Of a stretch of 64,000 bases of DNA, positions 39,757 to 48,206 are shown in pieces (position 1 is the stretch's first letter; each line of letters opens with the position of its first letter). A program made the position numbers and the translations under genes. The stretch covers positions 5,642,001 to 5,706,000 of the forward strand of contig CP021237.1 of NCBI GenBank assembly GCA_002151545.1, given 5' to 3'. The notes beneath the pieces were generated by a model. It was given only the letters and a program-made list of their open reading frames with translations. It made no database searches and was not told the DNA's origin. The DNA is from Sphingobacteriaceae bacterium GW460-11-11-14-LB5. Lineage in GTDB: Bacteria; Bacteroidota; Bacteroidia; Sphingobacteriales; Sphingobacteriaceae.

Positions 39757-40155
39757 TTAAATTGGCGTACTCATTTCTACTTCAACCGATTCGGTTCGCC
39801 TGTTTTTAACTAACCTTTCGCGATGTTTTAGTCCCCAATCCCTTAATTCATCAATTACTCTTTCAAGTGATTCGCTGTAAGGGGTAAGCTCGTAAGTTAC
39901 CGTAACCGGAGTGGTAGAAAATACCTTGCGGATTACAAATTCATTTAATTCCAGATCTTTAAGTTCTTTCGATAATATTTTGGGCGTAATTTCTCCAAGC
40001 GATTTCTGGATTTCATTAAAACGCTGCGGTCCTTCCTGTAAAGAAATAATCAAAGGGAGTTTCCACTTGCCATTTAACACATAGAGTGCATCTTTTACCG
40101 CATTTAAACTTGCAGTACAGGTTTCCTTATTTCGGTGTTCTTTTCTTGGGCCCAT
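39757..40155 (-). CDS. HxlR-family winged-helix regulator
   Basis: A 132-residue regulator (MGPRKEHRNKETCTASL) with the family core NGKWKLPLIISLQEGPQRFNEIQKSL and GEITPKILSKELKDLE. A single Cys near the N-terminus (TCTAS), as in HypR/YodB/QorR-type members, may sense electrophiles or oxidants. It is divergent from a DoxX gene, the typical target. Two palindromes in the shared promoter region are candidate operators. Its -7 element lies 4 nt before the ATG. Confidence 0.9.
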   Translation of the reverse strand: MGPRKEHRNKETCTASLNAVKDALYVLNGKWKLPLIISLQEGPQRFNEIQKSLGEITPKILSKELKDLELNEFVIRKVFSTTPVTVTYELTPYSESLERVIDELRDWGLKHRERLVKNRRTESVEVEMSTPI

Positions 40156-40159
40156 GGTA

Positions 40160-40212
40160 CAAAGGTATAAGCTTTCGTAAAGGATAGCACTATCCTTTGG
40201 GATACTAGTATC
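40160..40212. promoter_or_regulatory. Shared hxlR/doxX operator region with two palindromes
   Basis: AAAGGATAG-CA-CTATCCTTT (40179-40198) and GATACTAGTATC (40201-40212) are perfect inverted repeats with centres 18 bp apart. Both fit GATA(G/C)-nn-(C/G)TATC. The minus-strand -7 TACCTTTG (40160-40167) is 4 nt before the hxlR ATG. On the plus strand a -7 TAAGTTTG lies at 40233-40240, 16 nt before the DoxX start. Confidence 0.6.
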
Positions 40213-40255
40213 TTTTAGATAGTAAAACTACATAAGTTTGCATCAAAAAAATAAT

Positions 40256-40630
40256 ATGAAAACAAAAACAATCAAAATTATTTATTGGATATCAACCGCT
40301 TTAGTTTCGTTAATGATGACTTTTTCGGCCTACTCGTATCTGACCAATGAAACCATTAAACAAGGTTTTCATCACCTTGGCTTTCCTGATTATTTCAGGG
40401 TAGAATTAGCCATTGCCAAAATTTTAGGTGCTGTTGTATTATTGTTACCGATAAAAGGGTTATGGAAAGAATGGGCATATGCCGGTTTCGCATTTACATT
40501 TATTTCGGCATTTATCGCACATACGGCATCGGGCGATCCGATCAATAACCGCGTTGGTCCGCTTGTATTTTTAATTGTGTTATTGCTGTCGTATTTTACC
40601 TTTCACAAAGCGAAAACAGCATCCGTTTAG
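40256..40630 (+). CDS. DoxX-like membrane protein
   Basis: A 124-residue protein starting MKTKTIKIIYWIST with four predicted membrane spans and the family features GFHHLGFPDYFR and LAIAKILGAVVLL. DoxX/DoxD-like proteins are often induced with oxidative-stress or electrophile regulators, and their biochemical role is poorly defined. It is divergent from HxlR, its likely repressor. The ATG is preferred over a TTG at 40238, which overlaps the -7 element. A strong terminator follows at 40697-40724. Confidence 0.88.
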   Translation: MKTKTIKIIYWISTALVSLMMTFSAYSYLTNETIKQGFHHLGFPDYFRVELAIAKILGAVVLLLPIKGLWKEWAYAGFAFTFISAFIAHTASGDPINNRVGPLVFLIVLLLSYFTFHKAKTASV

Positions 40631-40696
40631 ATGAAACATTGAAATTTTTAAGCGCTTATAAAACGATTTAGCTGTGTTTGCAACAAATTAATTGAT

Positions 40697-40724
40697 AAAG
40701 ACGGATCTTCCGTCTTTTTATTTT
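40697..40724 (+). terminator. Terminator just before the sulfatase gene
   Basis: AAAGACGGA (40697-40705) pairs perfectly with TCCGTCTTT (40709-40717) around a TCT loop, followed by TTTATTTT. It is 67 bp after the DoxX stop and 14 bp before the sulfatase ATG, so it may end the DoxX transcript or regulate read-through into the sulfatase. Confidence 0.8.
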
Positions 40725-40737
40725 AATTTAGGTTACT

Positions 40738-42426
40738 ATGCGCATATTTACCCAATATTCTGGCCTGTTTTTAATCTTTATTGTAGCTGCTTTAAGCGCT
40801 TTTACCGATAGATCCAAGCACAAGAAAGCCGCTGATAAAAGACCTAATATCATTGTCATCCTTGCCGATGATCTGGGGTTTTCTGATATCGGCTGTTATG
40901 GCGGAGAAATTAAAACACCAAATATCGATTACCTGGCTAGCCAGGGTATCCGTTTTAAAAATTTTTATAATACCTCACGTTGTTGTCCAACACGTGCCGC
41001 CTTATTAACAGGGCTTTATAACCACAATGCTGGCATTGGTGAAATGACTACCGACCGTGGTGTAGCAGGATACCGTGGTGCCATTACAAAAAATACAGTA
41101 ACATTGGCAGAGGTTTTAAAAGATGCGGGATATAGAACGGCAATGTCGGGTAAATGGCATGTTGCAAATACCATAGAACAACCTACACCGCAAGCGCAGT
41201 TAGATTGGCTAAACCATAAAACATCTTTTCCTTTGTTTTCTCCAATTGATCAATACCCAACCAGCAGAGGCTTTGAGAAATTCTTCGGAACACTTTGGGG
41301 CGTGGTCGACTTTTTTGATCCATTTAGTTTGGTAAGTGGTACAACGCCGATTAAAGATGTACCTAAAGATTACTACCATACAGATGCCATTAACGATACC
41401 GCCGCAACTTACATCCGTGAATTTAGCAAAGTTGATCAGCCATTTTTTCTCTATGTAGCTGAAAATGCGCCGCACTGGCCATTGCAGGCAAAACCAGAGG
41501 ATATCGCGAAATATAAAGATACCTATAAAGTTGGGTGGGATGCCATTCGCGAGGCGAGGTATAAGCGAATGGTTGCGATGGGATTAATCGATCCTAAAAC
41601 AGCTCCTTTATCTCCACGCAAATCGACTGTGAAATGGGAAGTTAATCCTACAAAGGCATTTGATGAAATGGCGATGGCTGTACACGCAGCAATGATTGAC
41701 CGGATGGACCAGGGCATTGGGCGGATTATTAAAGCCCTAAAAGAAACCAATCAATTGGATAATACTTTGATTGTATTTTTGAGTGATAATGGTGCAAGCC
41801 CTGAAGATGCGATGCGCTATGGGCCAGGTTTCGACCGTCCAAGTGAAACGAGGGCTGGCGAAAAAATTGCTTACCCCATTTATAAGAAAGTAATGCCGGG
41901 TCCGCAAACCAGTTATACCTCAATCGGCCCAATCTGGGCAAATGTAGCCAATACGCCCTATCAACTGGCAAAAGCACAATCGTACGAAGGTGGTGTGCAT
42001 ACGCCGATGATCGCCTTCTGGCCAAAAGGTATCGCTGCCCAAAAAGGCAGTTATAGCAATCAGGTAGGGCATGTCATGGATTTTATGAGCACTTTTGTCG
42101 AACTTGCCAACGCGAAGTACCCCGCCAGCTATAAGGGTAATACCATTAAACCAATGCAAGGCATGAGTTTGGTGCCTGCTTTAAAAGGAAGGGTATCAAA
42201 CGGACACGAAATCTTATTTAACGAACATTTTAACGCCAGTTTTGTGCGCTCGGGCGATTGGAAAATGGTTAATCTTTCTGGCGATTCTACCTGGCATCTC
42301 TATAACATCAAAAATGATCAGACCGAATTGAACGATGTTGCTGCTCAGCATCCTGATAAGGTAAAAGAGCTGAATGCAAAATGGCAAAGCTGGGCAAAGG
42401 AAAACCATGTACTACCTAAGAAATAA
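40738..42426 (+). CDS. Type I arylsulfatase (formylglycine-dependent)
   Basis: A 562-residue protein with an N-terminal hydrophobic signal (FLIFIVAALSAF). The sulfatase core has the metal-binding ADDLGFSDIGCYGG and the signature Cys82 in SRCCPTRAALLTG, fitting C-x-P-x-R for conversion to formylglycine by FGE. Downstream motifs GKWHV and LSDNGASPED complete the active site. It should act in the periplasm on sulfate esters. No SusC/SusD pair, glycosidase or FGE gene lies beside it. It appears to be a solitary gene, an isolated scavenging enzyme. Confidence 0.92.
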   Translation: MRIFTQYSGLFLIFIVAALSAFTDRSKHKKAADKRPNIIVILADDLGFSDIGCYGGEIKTPNIDYLASQGIRFKNFYNTSRCCPTRAALLTGLYNHNAGIGEMTTDRGVAGYRGAITKNTVTLAEVLKDAGYRTAMSGKWHVANTIEQPTPQAQLDWLNHKTSFPLFSPIDQYPTSRGFEKFFGTLWGVVDFFDPFSLVSGTTPIKDVPKDYYHTDAINDTAATYIREFSKVDQPFFLYVAENAPHWPLQAKPEDIAKYKDTYKVGWDAIREARYKRMVAMGLIDPKTAPLSPRKSTVKWEVNPTKAFDEMAMAVHAAMIDRMDQGIGRIIKALKETNQLDNTLIVFLSDNGASPEDAMRYGPGFDRPSETRAGEKIAYPIYKKVMPGPQTSYTSIGPIWANVANTPYQLAKAQSYEGGVHTPMIAFWPKGIAAQKGSYSNQVGHVMDFMSTFVELANAKYPASYKGNTIKPMQGMSLVPALKGRVSNGHEILFNEHFNASFVRSGDWKMVNLSGDSTWHLYNIKNDQTELNDVAAQHPDKVKELNAKWQSWAKENHVLPKK

Positions 42427-42432
42427 ATTAAA

Positions 42433-42467
42433 GTTGATCATCCTTGCCTGAAGGCTTTTTTATCAAC
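42433..42467. terminator. Weak hairpin between convergent genes
   Basis: GTTGAT (42433-42438) pairs with ATCAAC (42462-42467), enclosing GCCT/AGGC followed by TTTTTT. It may end the sulfatase transcript; the core stem is short. Confidence 0.4.
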
Positions 42468-42504
42468 TGCTTGCCCGGATTCTTGAGTAGGTAGACATCA
42501 ATAA

Positions 42505-42699
42505 TTACTTTTTCCAGTCTTTTTGCATTTTTTTATAGGCTTTCTTACTAATTTTTGATTTCTTCTTAGACCTCGACTTCCCTTTCTTCTTTCGGGCATT
42601 AATATTGTTTACCAATGAATTTTTAACACCGAGCTTATTCTTTTTTCCGCTTTTCTTTTTCTTTTTTTTATTTTTTCCTTTTTTCTTTTCTTTCGCCAT
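42505..42699 (-). CDS. Extremely lysine-rich 64-residue protein
   Basis: Thirty of 64 residues are lysine, with two arginines more and almost no acidic residues. The sequence has no recognisable fold, except a short NSLVNNINA segment and an aromatic C-terminal AYKKMQKDWKK. Such proteins are usually disordered nucleic-acid binders. The reading frame could be an accident of an A-rich strand, but the intact ATG, the break in the lysine run by non-lysine residues and the lack of another gene favour a real product. Neighbours are unrelated. Confidence 0.5.
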   Translation of the reverse strand: MAKEKKKGKNKKKKKKSGKKNKLGVKNSLVNNINARKKKGKSRSKKKSKISKKAYKKMQKDWKK

Positions 42700-42846
42700 A
42701 ACGCAGGTATTTACTAATTAATTAACAGCAGATTGTAATAAAAGTTCTGATAAACCAGTTGAGCTTTTTAACAAAGTAAATTGAGCCTTAAAGCAAAGCG
42801 CTGACTTGGTTATCAACCTACCTTTGATTCATAAAATATAGAAAAA

Positions 42847-43725
42847 ATGAAAAAAGTTTGGTTTATAACAGGAAGTTCCCGTGGATTGGGTCGCGACCTA
42901 ACCGCACAGGTATTGGCAAAAGGTGATTTGGTTGCTGCAACAGCAAGAAATACCGATGCCTTAAAAGATTTGGTTAAAGAATATCCGGATCAGATTTTTC
43001 CGCTTACTTTAGATGTGACCGATTACGATCAGGTACATTTGGCGGTAGAATCGGCTGTAGCCCATTTTGGTAAAATAGATGTTTTGGTTAATAATGCCGG
43101 CTTTGGTATTGTTGGTGCAGCAGAAGCTTTTACTGAAGAGCAGGTACGCAGCCAGTTGGAAACAAATTTATATGCACCGATCGAAATTACGAGAGCGGTA
43201 TTGCCATTTATGCGCAAGCAACGTTCGGGCAGAATTCTTCAAATCAGCTCAATAGGCGGGCGGGTAGGTAATGCCGGAGTAAGTATTTACCAGGCAGCAA
43301 AATTTGGGTTAAGCGGCTTTAGTGAAGCCCTGGCAAAAGAGGTAGTGGATTTAGGGATTTATGTAACCTGTGTAGAACCTGGTGGTTTTCGTACCGATTG
43401 GGCTGGTGCCTCAATGTCATATGCACCTCGCGTTGAGGGCTATGAATCTACCGTAGAAAAACGCTCAGATTTTTTCCAAAGTGGTCACTTCATACCGATG
43501 GGCGACCCGCAAAAAGCAGCGAAAGCTATGCTGGCACTGGTAGAAAACGATGAGCCGCCGGTACACCTGGTATTTGGAAGTGAAGCCATTGGCATGCTTA
43601 AACATGCTGATGCTGCCAGAACTGCCGAAATGGAGAAGTGGATGGAGGTAAGTTTATCAACAGATCATGATGAGGCGGAGAATTTCCTGGCAACAGACCT
43701 GGGTAAATCTTTTACAAAGGGATAA
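42847..43725 (+). CDS. Short-chain dehydrogenase/reductase (SDR)
   Basis: A 292-residue classical SDR starting MKKVWFITGSSRGLGRDL. NAD(P)-binding TGSSRGLG, stabilising NNAGFG, and catalytic SSIGG with YQAAK (Tyr and Lys of the YxxxK pair) are all present. Substrate unknown. It is followed 68 bp later by an AraC regulator in the same direction, a common SDR/AraC pairing in Bacteroidota that suggests joint control. A REP-like inverted repeat lies between them. Confidence 0.92.
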   Translation: MKKVWFITGSSRGLGRDLTAQVLAKGDLVAATARNTDALKDLVKEYPDQIFPLTLDVTDYDQVHLAVESAVAHFGKIDVLVNNAGFGIVGAAEAFTEEQVRSQLETNLYAPIEITRAVLPFMRKQRSGRILQISSIGGRVGNAGVSIYQAAKFGLSGFSEALAKEVVDLGIYVTCVEPGGFRTDWAGASMSYAPRVEGYESTVEKRSDFFQSGHFIPMGDPQKAAKAMLALVENDEPPVHLVFGSEAIGMLKHADAARTAEMEKWMEVSLSTDHDEAENFLATDLGKSFTKG

Positions 43726-43734
43726 TTTGGTACG

Positions 43735-43758
43735 TCATTCCCGTGTCGACAGGAATGA
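43735..43758. repeat. REP-like inverted repeat TCATTCC...GGAATGA
   Basis: TCATTCC (43735-43741) pairs with GGAATGA (43752-43758). CGTCATTCCCG here resembles the element at 38907-38932. Because it covers the GTG at 43743, the AraC gene is better started at 43794. Confidence 0.55.
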
Positions 43759-43793
43759 TAACCTTTCACCATAAATCCATAAATTTGATCAAG

Positions 43794-44597
43794 ATGTCAA
43801 ATCAAGAGAAACGTCCCAATATCCTGTATTCCTGTTATGCCCAGAAAAGTAGCGAGGGCGAACAGTTTATTCCCAATCATTCGCTGGGTTTGGTTATTGC
43901 AGGAACATCAGAAATTTTTATCGGAGGGGAGAAGTTTGTGTTTTCGGATGGCGATTTTCGTTTTTTCAGGCGGAATCAATTAGCCCGGTATACCAAATAT
44001 CCACCAGTTGGGGGAGAGTTTAAATCCATCAGCATCAACATTGATCAGGATATTTTGCACAGCATCAGCAATGAATATGATCTGCACCTGCAAAAGCCCA
44101 ATCACGATCTTAAAGGTTTGGCACTTGAAGCAAACAGTTTGCTGAAGAATTATATTGATTCGATATGGCCGTATTTAGACGGAAATAATGGATTTAACCA
44201 GGCTTTAATCGATTTGAAAGTTAAAGAGGCGGTAATGATTTTACTGCAAACCAACCCAATATTAAAAGATGTGCTTTTTGATTTTTCGGAACCCGGAAAA
44301 ATAGACCTGGAAGCCTATATGAATGCCAATTATAAGTTCAATGTAGATATAAGCCGTTTTGCTTACTTAACCGGAAGAAGTTTGGCTACGTTTAAAAGAG
44401 ATTTTGAGAAGATTTTTAACCTTTCGCCTAACCGCTGGCTGCAGAAAAAACGCTTGAATGATGCTTATTATCTCCTAACCGAAAAAGGCTGGAAATCATC
44501 AGACGTATACCTGGAAGTTGGTTTTAAAGACCTGTCTCACTTTTCTTTTGCCTTTAAAAAAGCTTATGGCACGGCGCCTTCAAAGATTGGTGTGTAG
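43794..44597 (+). CDS. AraC-family transcriptional regulator
   Basis: A 267-residue regulator starting MSNQEKRPNILYS. A GTG 17 codons earlier lies in a repeat and is rejected. The N-terminal cupin-like sensor (about 15-110; IFIGGEKFVFSDGDF) is followed by a C-terminal AraC double helix-turn-helix (about 185-265; LTGRSLATFKRDFEKIF, VGFKDLSHFSFAFKKAYG). It probably controls the SDR gene just upstream. Confidence 0.9.
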   Translation: MSNQEKRPNILYSCYAQKSSEGEQFIPNHSLGLVIAGTSEIFIGGEKFVFSDGDFRFFRRNQLARYTKYPPVGGEFKSISINIDQDILHSISNEYDLHLQKPNHDLKGLALEANSLLKNYIDSIWPYLDGNNGFNQALIDLKVKEAVMILLQTNPILKDVLFDFSEPGKIDLEAYMNANYKFNVDISRFAYLTGRSLATFKRDFEKIFNLSPNRWLQKKRLNDAYYLLTEKGWKSSDVYLEVGFKDLSHFSFAFKKAYGTAPSKIGV

Positions 44598-44663
44598 TAC
44601 GCTGTTTTCCAATATAAAAGAGGTTGTGTGATAAAGATGATTTTACCTCAGATGCTGTTATGT

Positions 44664-44717
44664 TGAGCCTGTCGAAACACCTTAAGGAGTAACTTAAAAG
44701 GCCCTTCGACAGGCTCA
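44664..44717. repeat. REP-like element, CCTGTCGAA/TTCGACAGG type
   Basis: TGAGCCTGTCGAA (44664-44676) and TTCGACAGGCTCA (44705-44717) form a 13-bp perfect inverted repeat with a 28-nt loop. The sibling at 60317-60367 has the same plan (AGCTTGCCGAA/TTCGGCAAGCT). Both lie just downstream of genes, so they may serve as terminators or mRNA stabilisers. Confidence 0.7.
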
Positions 44718-44769
44718 GGGTGAGAATCTATATCTATGATATAACCTCTTTAAAAATTTAATTTCGTTA

Positions 44770-44994
44770 TTAAACCTTTTTTGGAGGAAGATCGAAGGCT
44801 ATTGCCTCGTGTTCGAAATGGCCGTTATGTGCACCGTCGCAAAAAGGCTTATTTTTTGATAAACCACAACGGCAGATCGAAAGTACTTCTCTGCCCTGTA
44901 AGCCATAAGTATTTCCGTTTCTATCTACAATTTCGAAATCGCCCTCAATTTTAACAGAGCCGTTATTGTTAATGGTAAGTTTTGTTTTAGACAT
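44770..44994 (-). CDS. CDGSH iron-sulfur domain protein
   Basis: A 74-residue protein with the exact 2Fe-2S motif CRCGLSKNKPFCDGAH (three Cys and one His ligand). Members of this family carry a labile 2Fe-2S cluster linked to redox sensing or cluster transfer. The N-terminal strand-rich half (LTINNNGSVKIEGDFEI) fits the microbial form with one domain. A -7 TAGTTTTG (45013-45020 on the minus strand) lies 18 bp upstream. It stands alone. Confidence 0.93.
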   Translation of the reverse strand: MSKTKLTINNNGSVKIEGDFEIVDRNGNTYGLQGREVLSICRCGLSKNKPFCDGAHNGHFEHEAIAFDLPPKKV

Positions 44995-45078
44995 GTATGT
45001 GTTAGTTTAGTGCAAAACTAAAACATAGAAACCGCAATTTTTGCTCAGTTTTCTATTTAGAAACATTCTCTTCTTAAC

Positions 45079-45762
45079 CTAAGCCTCTTTTTTGATGACG
45101 TAGGCAATCATGTCTGTTCTGATTTCAAATCCCAGTTTATGGTAGAGTTTAATGGCTCCTTCATTATCATTTCTAACGTGCAGAAAGGGTATTTCTGAGC
45201 GGAGCAGGATCCGTTTAATCTGTTCCTGTAAAATCTTAAAGGCATAACCCTTGCCTAAGTGATCAGGATGGGTACAAACTGCACTTATTTCGCGGTAAGG
45301 ACTAGGGTGAAACCGGTGCCCCGCCATAGCAGCCAATTTCCCATCCACAAATATGCCCGTGTAATTGCTAAGGTTAATGGTTTTGGCCAGAAAAGGTCCT
45401 GGTTTGGTTAACTCCACAAGATCGAGCATTTCTGTAACATGGTCTACATCAAGATCAGTTATTTCCGTTGCATCTGCTATTGGCATTTCCTTGCCCCGGA
45501 AAATAAATTGGAACATGTCGATATGGGTTAGTAACCTCCATTGCTTCGGTATTTCGACCGGTGTTTTGGAGAAAAACACGAAAAGGCTATTCGGAGCGCT
45601 GATCTGATATAGGGTGTTCAGATTCTCCTGCGAATTATCTTTTAAGCCGGCAAATGCGGTGATATCTTCATGATAATATTTTACCTCATCACGGCCTTTT
45701 GCAACAGGGCTATGACCAGATGTTAAGGCATAATAAATTGGATTATCCAATAGGTGTTCCAT
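45079..45762 (-). CDS. GNAT-family N-acetyltransferase
   Basis: A 227-residue protein. The C-terminal half (about 95-225) is a GNAT domain with acetyl-CoA motif VCTHPDHLGKGYAFKI (Q/RxxGxG/A form HLGKGYA) and FLHVRNDNEGAIKLYHKLGFE. The N-terminal 90 residues look like a divergent FR47-type domain. The acetyl acceptor is unknown. A -7 element ends 4 nt before the ATG, suggesting a leaderless mRNA. Confidence 0.88.
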   Translation of the reverse strand: MEHLLDNPIYYALTSGHSPVAKGRDEVKYYHEDITAFAGLKDNSQENLNTLYQISAPNSLFVFFSKTPVEIPKQWRLLTHIDMFQFIFRGKEMPIADATEITDLDVDHVTEMLDLVELTKPGPFLAKTINLSNYTGIFVDGKLAAMAGHRFHPSPYREISAVCTHPDHLGKGYAFKILQEQIKRILLRSEIPFLHVRNDNEGAIKLYHKLGFEIRTDMIAYVIKKEA

Positions 45763-45766
45763 TGGT

Positions 45767-45774
45767 CAAAGATA
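45767..45774 (-). promoter_or_regulatory. -7 element 4 nt before the GNAT start
   Basis: TATCTTTG on the minus strand matches TAnnTTTG exactly and is followed by ACCA-ATG. No clear -33 partner was found. It is the third gene here with a 4-nt gap, after the arsR and hxlR genes. Confidence 0.5.
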
Positions 45775-45840
45775 TTAAAAGCTAAATCAGACGAGGGTAA
45801 TTTTTGGAACGATTCATCCAAAATACGCCTGGTCGCGCAA

Positions 45841-46623
45841 CTATTGGTTTAAAAAAGTTTCCACCAAATGTGCCGTCATCTCAATCGTTTTGTCGCTTAC
45901 ATCCGGATTAAGGTTTTCGCCAATCATAGCGCCATGCACACCAGGTAAAATAACCAGTTGCGCATTTGCAATTAATCTCGACATTTTTACCACATGTTCT
46001 GGCCTGATCACATCCCGATCGGCCACCATTAAAAGCGCATCGGAAGTAATTCCCCTCAGATCATCATCGCTCAGGTCGGTAAAATCGAGCATGCGCTGTT
46101 TATCCTTCTCGAACATCGTTTGCAGTGCATTTTGATCTGGGTTTACGGCTAAAAAAGCTGTTTTAAGCGGCTCCGGCATATGATCGATGGTGGCATCTCC
46201 AAAGCCATTATAAAAGCCTTCAATTAAACCTTCCCGTTGGTAATTGGCCGAAATAACAATGATTTTATTCACCACTGCGGGATGATGTGCTGCGATATGC
46301 AAAGTGGTTGTTCCGCCGTTACTAAAACCCAGAAAATTGGCTTTTGCTATTTTTAACTGATTTAATAAAGTGGCCACATCCTTTGCATCCTGTTCAAAAG
46401 ATTCAGCCTGGTCACGGTCGCTGGTGCGCCCATGGGCCTGAAGTTCAACTGCTAAAACCTGACCGGATTTTGCCAAATGCGGAATAAGTCTGCCAAAGGT
46501 AGATTGAATGGTAGAACCACCGCCATGTATTAGTACAAGCGGGATTTCTCCCTCGCCGTAAATTTCATAATACATGTTAATGCCATTTACCTTTTCATGT
46601 CCTGCTTTTTTATATGTTTCCAT
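45841..46623 (-). CDS. Alpha/beta-hydrolase
   Basis: A 260-residue protein with the fold's HGGGSTIQST oxyanion region, the nucleophile elbow GFSNGG (Ser), an Asp in LMVADRD and a His near the end (LPGVHGAMIG). Substrate unknown; esterase and dienelactone- or haloperoxidase-like members look alike. A -7 TAGATTTG (46650-46657 on the minus strand) lies 26 bp upstream of the ATG, a normal spacing. Confidence 0.9.
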   Translation of the reverse strand: METYKKAGHEKVNGINMYYEIYGEGEIPLVLIHGGGSTIQSTFGRLIPHLAKSGQVLAVELQAHGRTSDRDQAESFEQDAKDVATLLNQLKIAKANFLGFSNGGTTTLHIAAHHPAVVNKIIVISANYQREGLIEGFYNGFGDATIDHMPEPLKTAFLAVNPDQNALQTMFEKDKQRMLDFTDLSDDDLRGITSDALLMVADRDVIRPEHVVKMSRLIANAQLVILPGVHGAMIGENLNPDVSDKTIEMTAHLVETFLNQ

Positions 46624-46724
46624 CGGTCTCGGTTTAAATTTTTGCTATACAAATCTAAATAAGCTATCTGAAAATAAGGTGCTGATAACAGACAAATTTA
46701 GGGGGATTTGAGCCAGGTGGAATC

Positions 46725-47978
46725 TTACTTTCTGAGCTTTTTTGCTTTTTTGATGTAGGCACCTAAAAATTGGTCAATACCAGTTGCCGCATATCCCAAT
46801 AACCGGGAGTTTTCGCCCAGCTCAGAAGAAACTATGGTTGTTTTTTCTCTAATTTGCGTCATGCAATAAGTGTTTATGGCCTGTTGCATGGGTAAGGTGA
46901 TATATTGTTTGGCCCCGGCAATTTTGCCGCTTAAAATAATCAGTTCGGGATTGAATAACTGGATTAGCACAGCTATTCCTTTGCCCATGTGCGTGCCAAC
47001 ATTGGAGAGCAGCTGAATAGCGTATTGGTCACCTTTATTCGCGGCCTTAATAATCAAAGCGGGTTCAATTCTTTCGAGTTCTTCGTTAGAAAGTTTATTT
47101 AGCATCGAGTTTTTACCCGATAATATCCCTTCTTTTGCCATTTCTGATAAGGCGTTTCCCGATGCAATGGTTTCGAGGCAGCCATGTTTCCCGCAGTAAC
47201 AAAGAGCGCCATTCTCTACAAAAGGCATGTGGCCCAATTCGCCTGAAAAGCCACAGGTACCTTGCCTCAGCTTCCCATCCATTATAATGCCTAAACCCAC
47301 GCCCCAATCCATTAACAATACGAGTACATTTTTTTTGCCCTTCGCCATTCCGTGCGTAAACTCAGCCATTGATGAGCCATTCACATCATTTTGGATTACT
47401 ACAGGCATATTTAGCATTTTTTCAAATGCAGCAGTTAAAGGTATGTTTTCGCCATCGCTTAAGAAATAACTGTAGTTTTCTCCTTTTTCCGCATCGATTA
47501 AGCCCGGCATACCAACACTACAGCCAATAAACTGTTCACGCTGAATGCCTGCAGATTTTAGAATATCCTGAAGGTGGCTGTGTAAAATATTGAAGAAATC
47601 GGTCCTGCTTTTTGAAATGGGTACCAAAACCGTTTTAACATCGAGCACAAAATTATAGTTGTTATCGATGATGGCTATTTTAGTATGAAATAATTCAATA
47701 TCGATACAGAGAATCAGAATCTTTTTATCCTTTAAACGGTATAGATCGGGCTTTCGTCCGCCAATGGATAAACCATAACCCTTTTTTTCTACCCAGCCTT
47801 CGTCAATTAAACCAATCAGAAGTTTCAATATACTCGGGGTACTCATTTCCATGATTTCGCATAAAGTAGAAACTGATGAGGCCCCTAAATTGAAAAGATA
47901 TTTGATGAGCTTGTGTTTTTGAATAAACTGTTTATCGCTGGTGTTTGATGTTAGGTTATTTAATAGATTAAGATTCAT
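46725..47978 (-). CDS. ROK-family transcriptional regulator
   Basis: A 417-residue ROK protein with an N-terminal winged helix (about 15-70; LIKYLFNLGASSVSTLCEIMEMSTPSI) and a sugar-kinase-like domain with DWGVGLGIIMDGKL, GELGHM and the zinc motif CYCGKHGCLE. ROK regulators bind sugars or their phosphates and repress nearby catabolic genes. It diverges from the Gfo/Idh/MocA and DUF1080 operon across 228 bp, so it is the natural regulator of that locus. Confidence 0.93.
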   Translation of the reverse strand: MNLNLLNNLTSNTSDKQFIQKHKLIKYLFNLGASSVSTLCEIMEMSTPSILKLLIGLIDEGWVEKKGYGLSIGGRKPDLYRLKDKKILILCIDIELFHTKIAIIDNNYNFVLDVKTVLVPISKSRTDFFNILHSHLQDILKSAGIQREQFIGCSVGMPGLIDAEKGENYSYFLSDGENIPLTAAFEKMLNMPVVIQNDVNGSSMAEFTHGMAKGKKNVLVLLMDWGVGLGIIMDGKLRQGTCGFSGELGHMPFVENGALCYCGKHGCLETIASGNALSEMAKEGILSGKNSMLNKLSNEELERIEPALIIKAANKGDQYAIQLLSNVGTHMGKGIAVLIQLFNPELIILSGKIAGAKQYITLPMQQAINTYCMTQIREKTTIVSSELGENSRLLGYAATGIDQFLGAYIKKAKKLRK

Positions 47979-48206
47979 GTCGTTAATTGCACTATTTTGA
48001 TAAATATAGATAACTTCTATTAAAATTTTATTAAAGTTTTTTTAATTCGTAAAGAAATCAACGATGTTTTGTCTTTATAATAATTTCTTATTAACATTAA
48101 CCTTGTAATTTTAATCTAACCAAATCGATAAACCAGATGTTCCGGCACCCTAATGCTTTTGGAACCAAACTATCGTATAAGTTTTTTTTACAACACCAAT
48201 AAACAA

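Noticed and set aside
43743..43793. Longer N-terminus of the AraC protein from a GTG
   Set aside because: The extension is encoded by a REP-like inverted repeat, not by conserved protein text; the ATG at 43794 is better.
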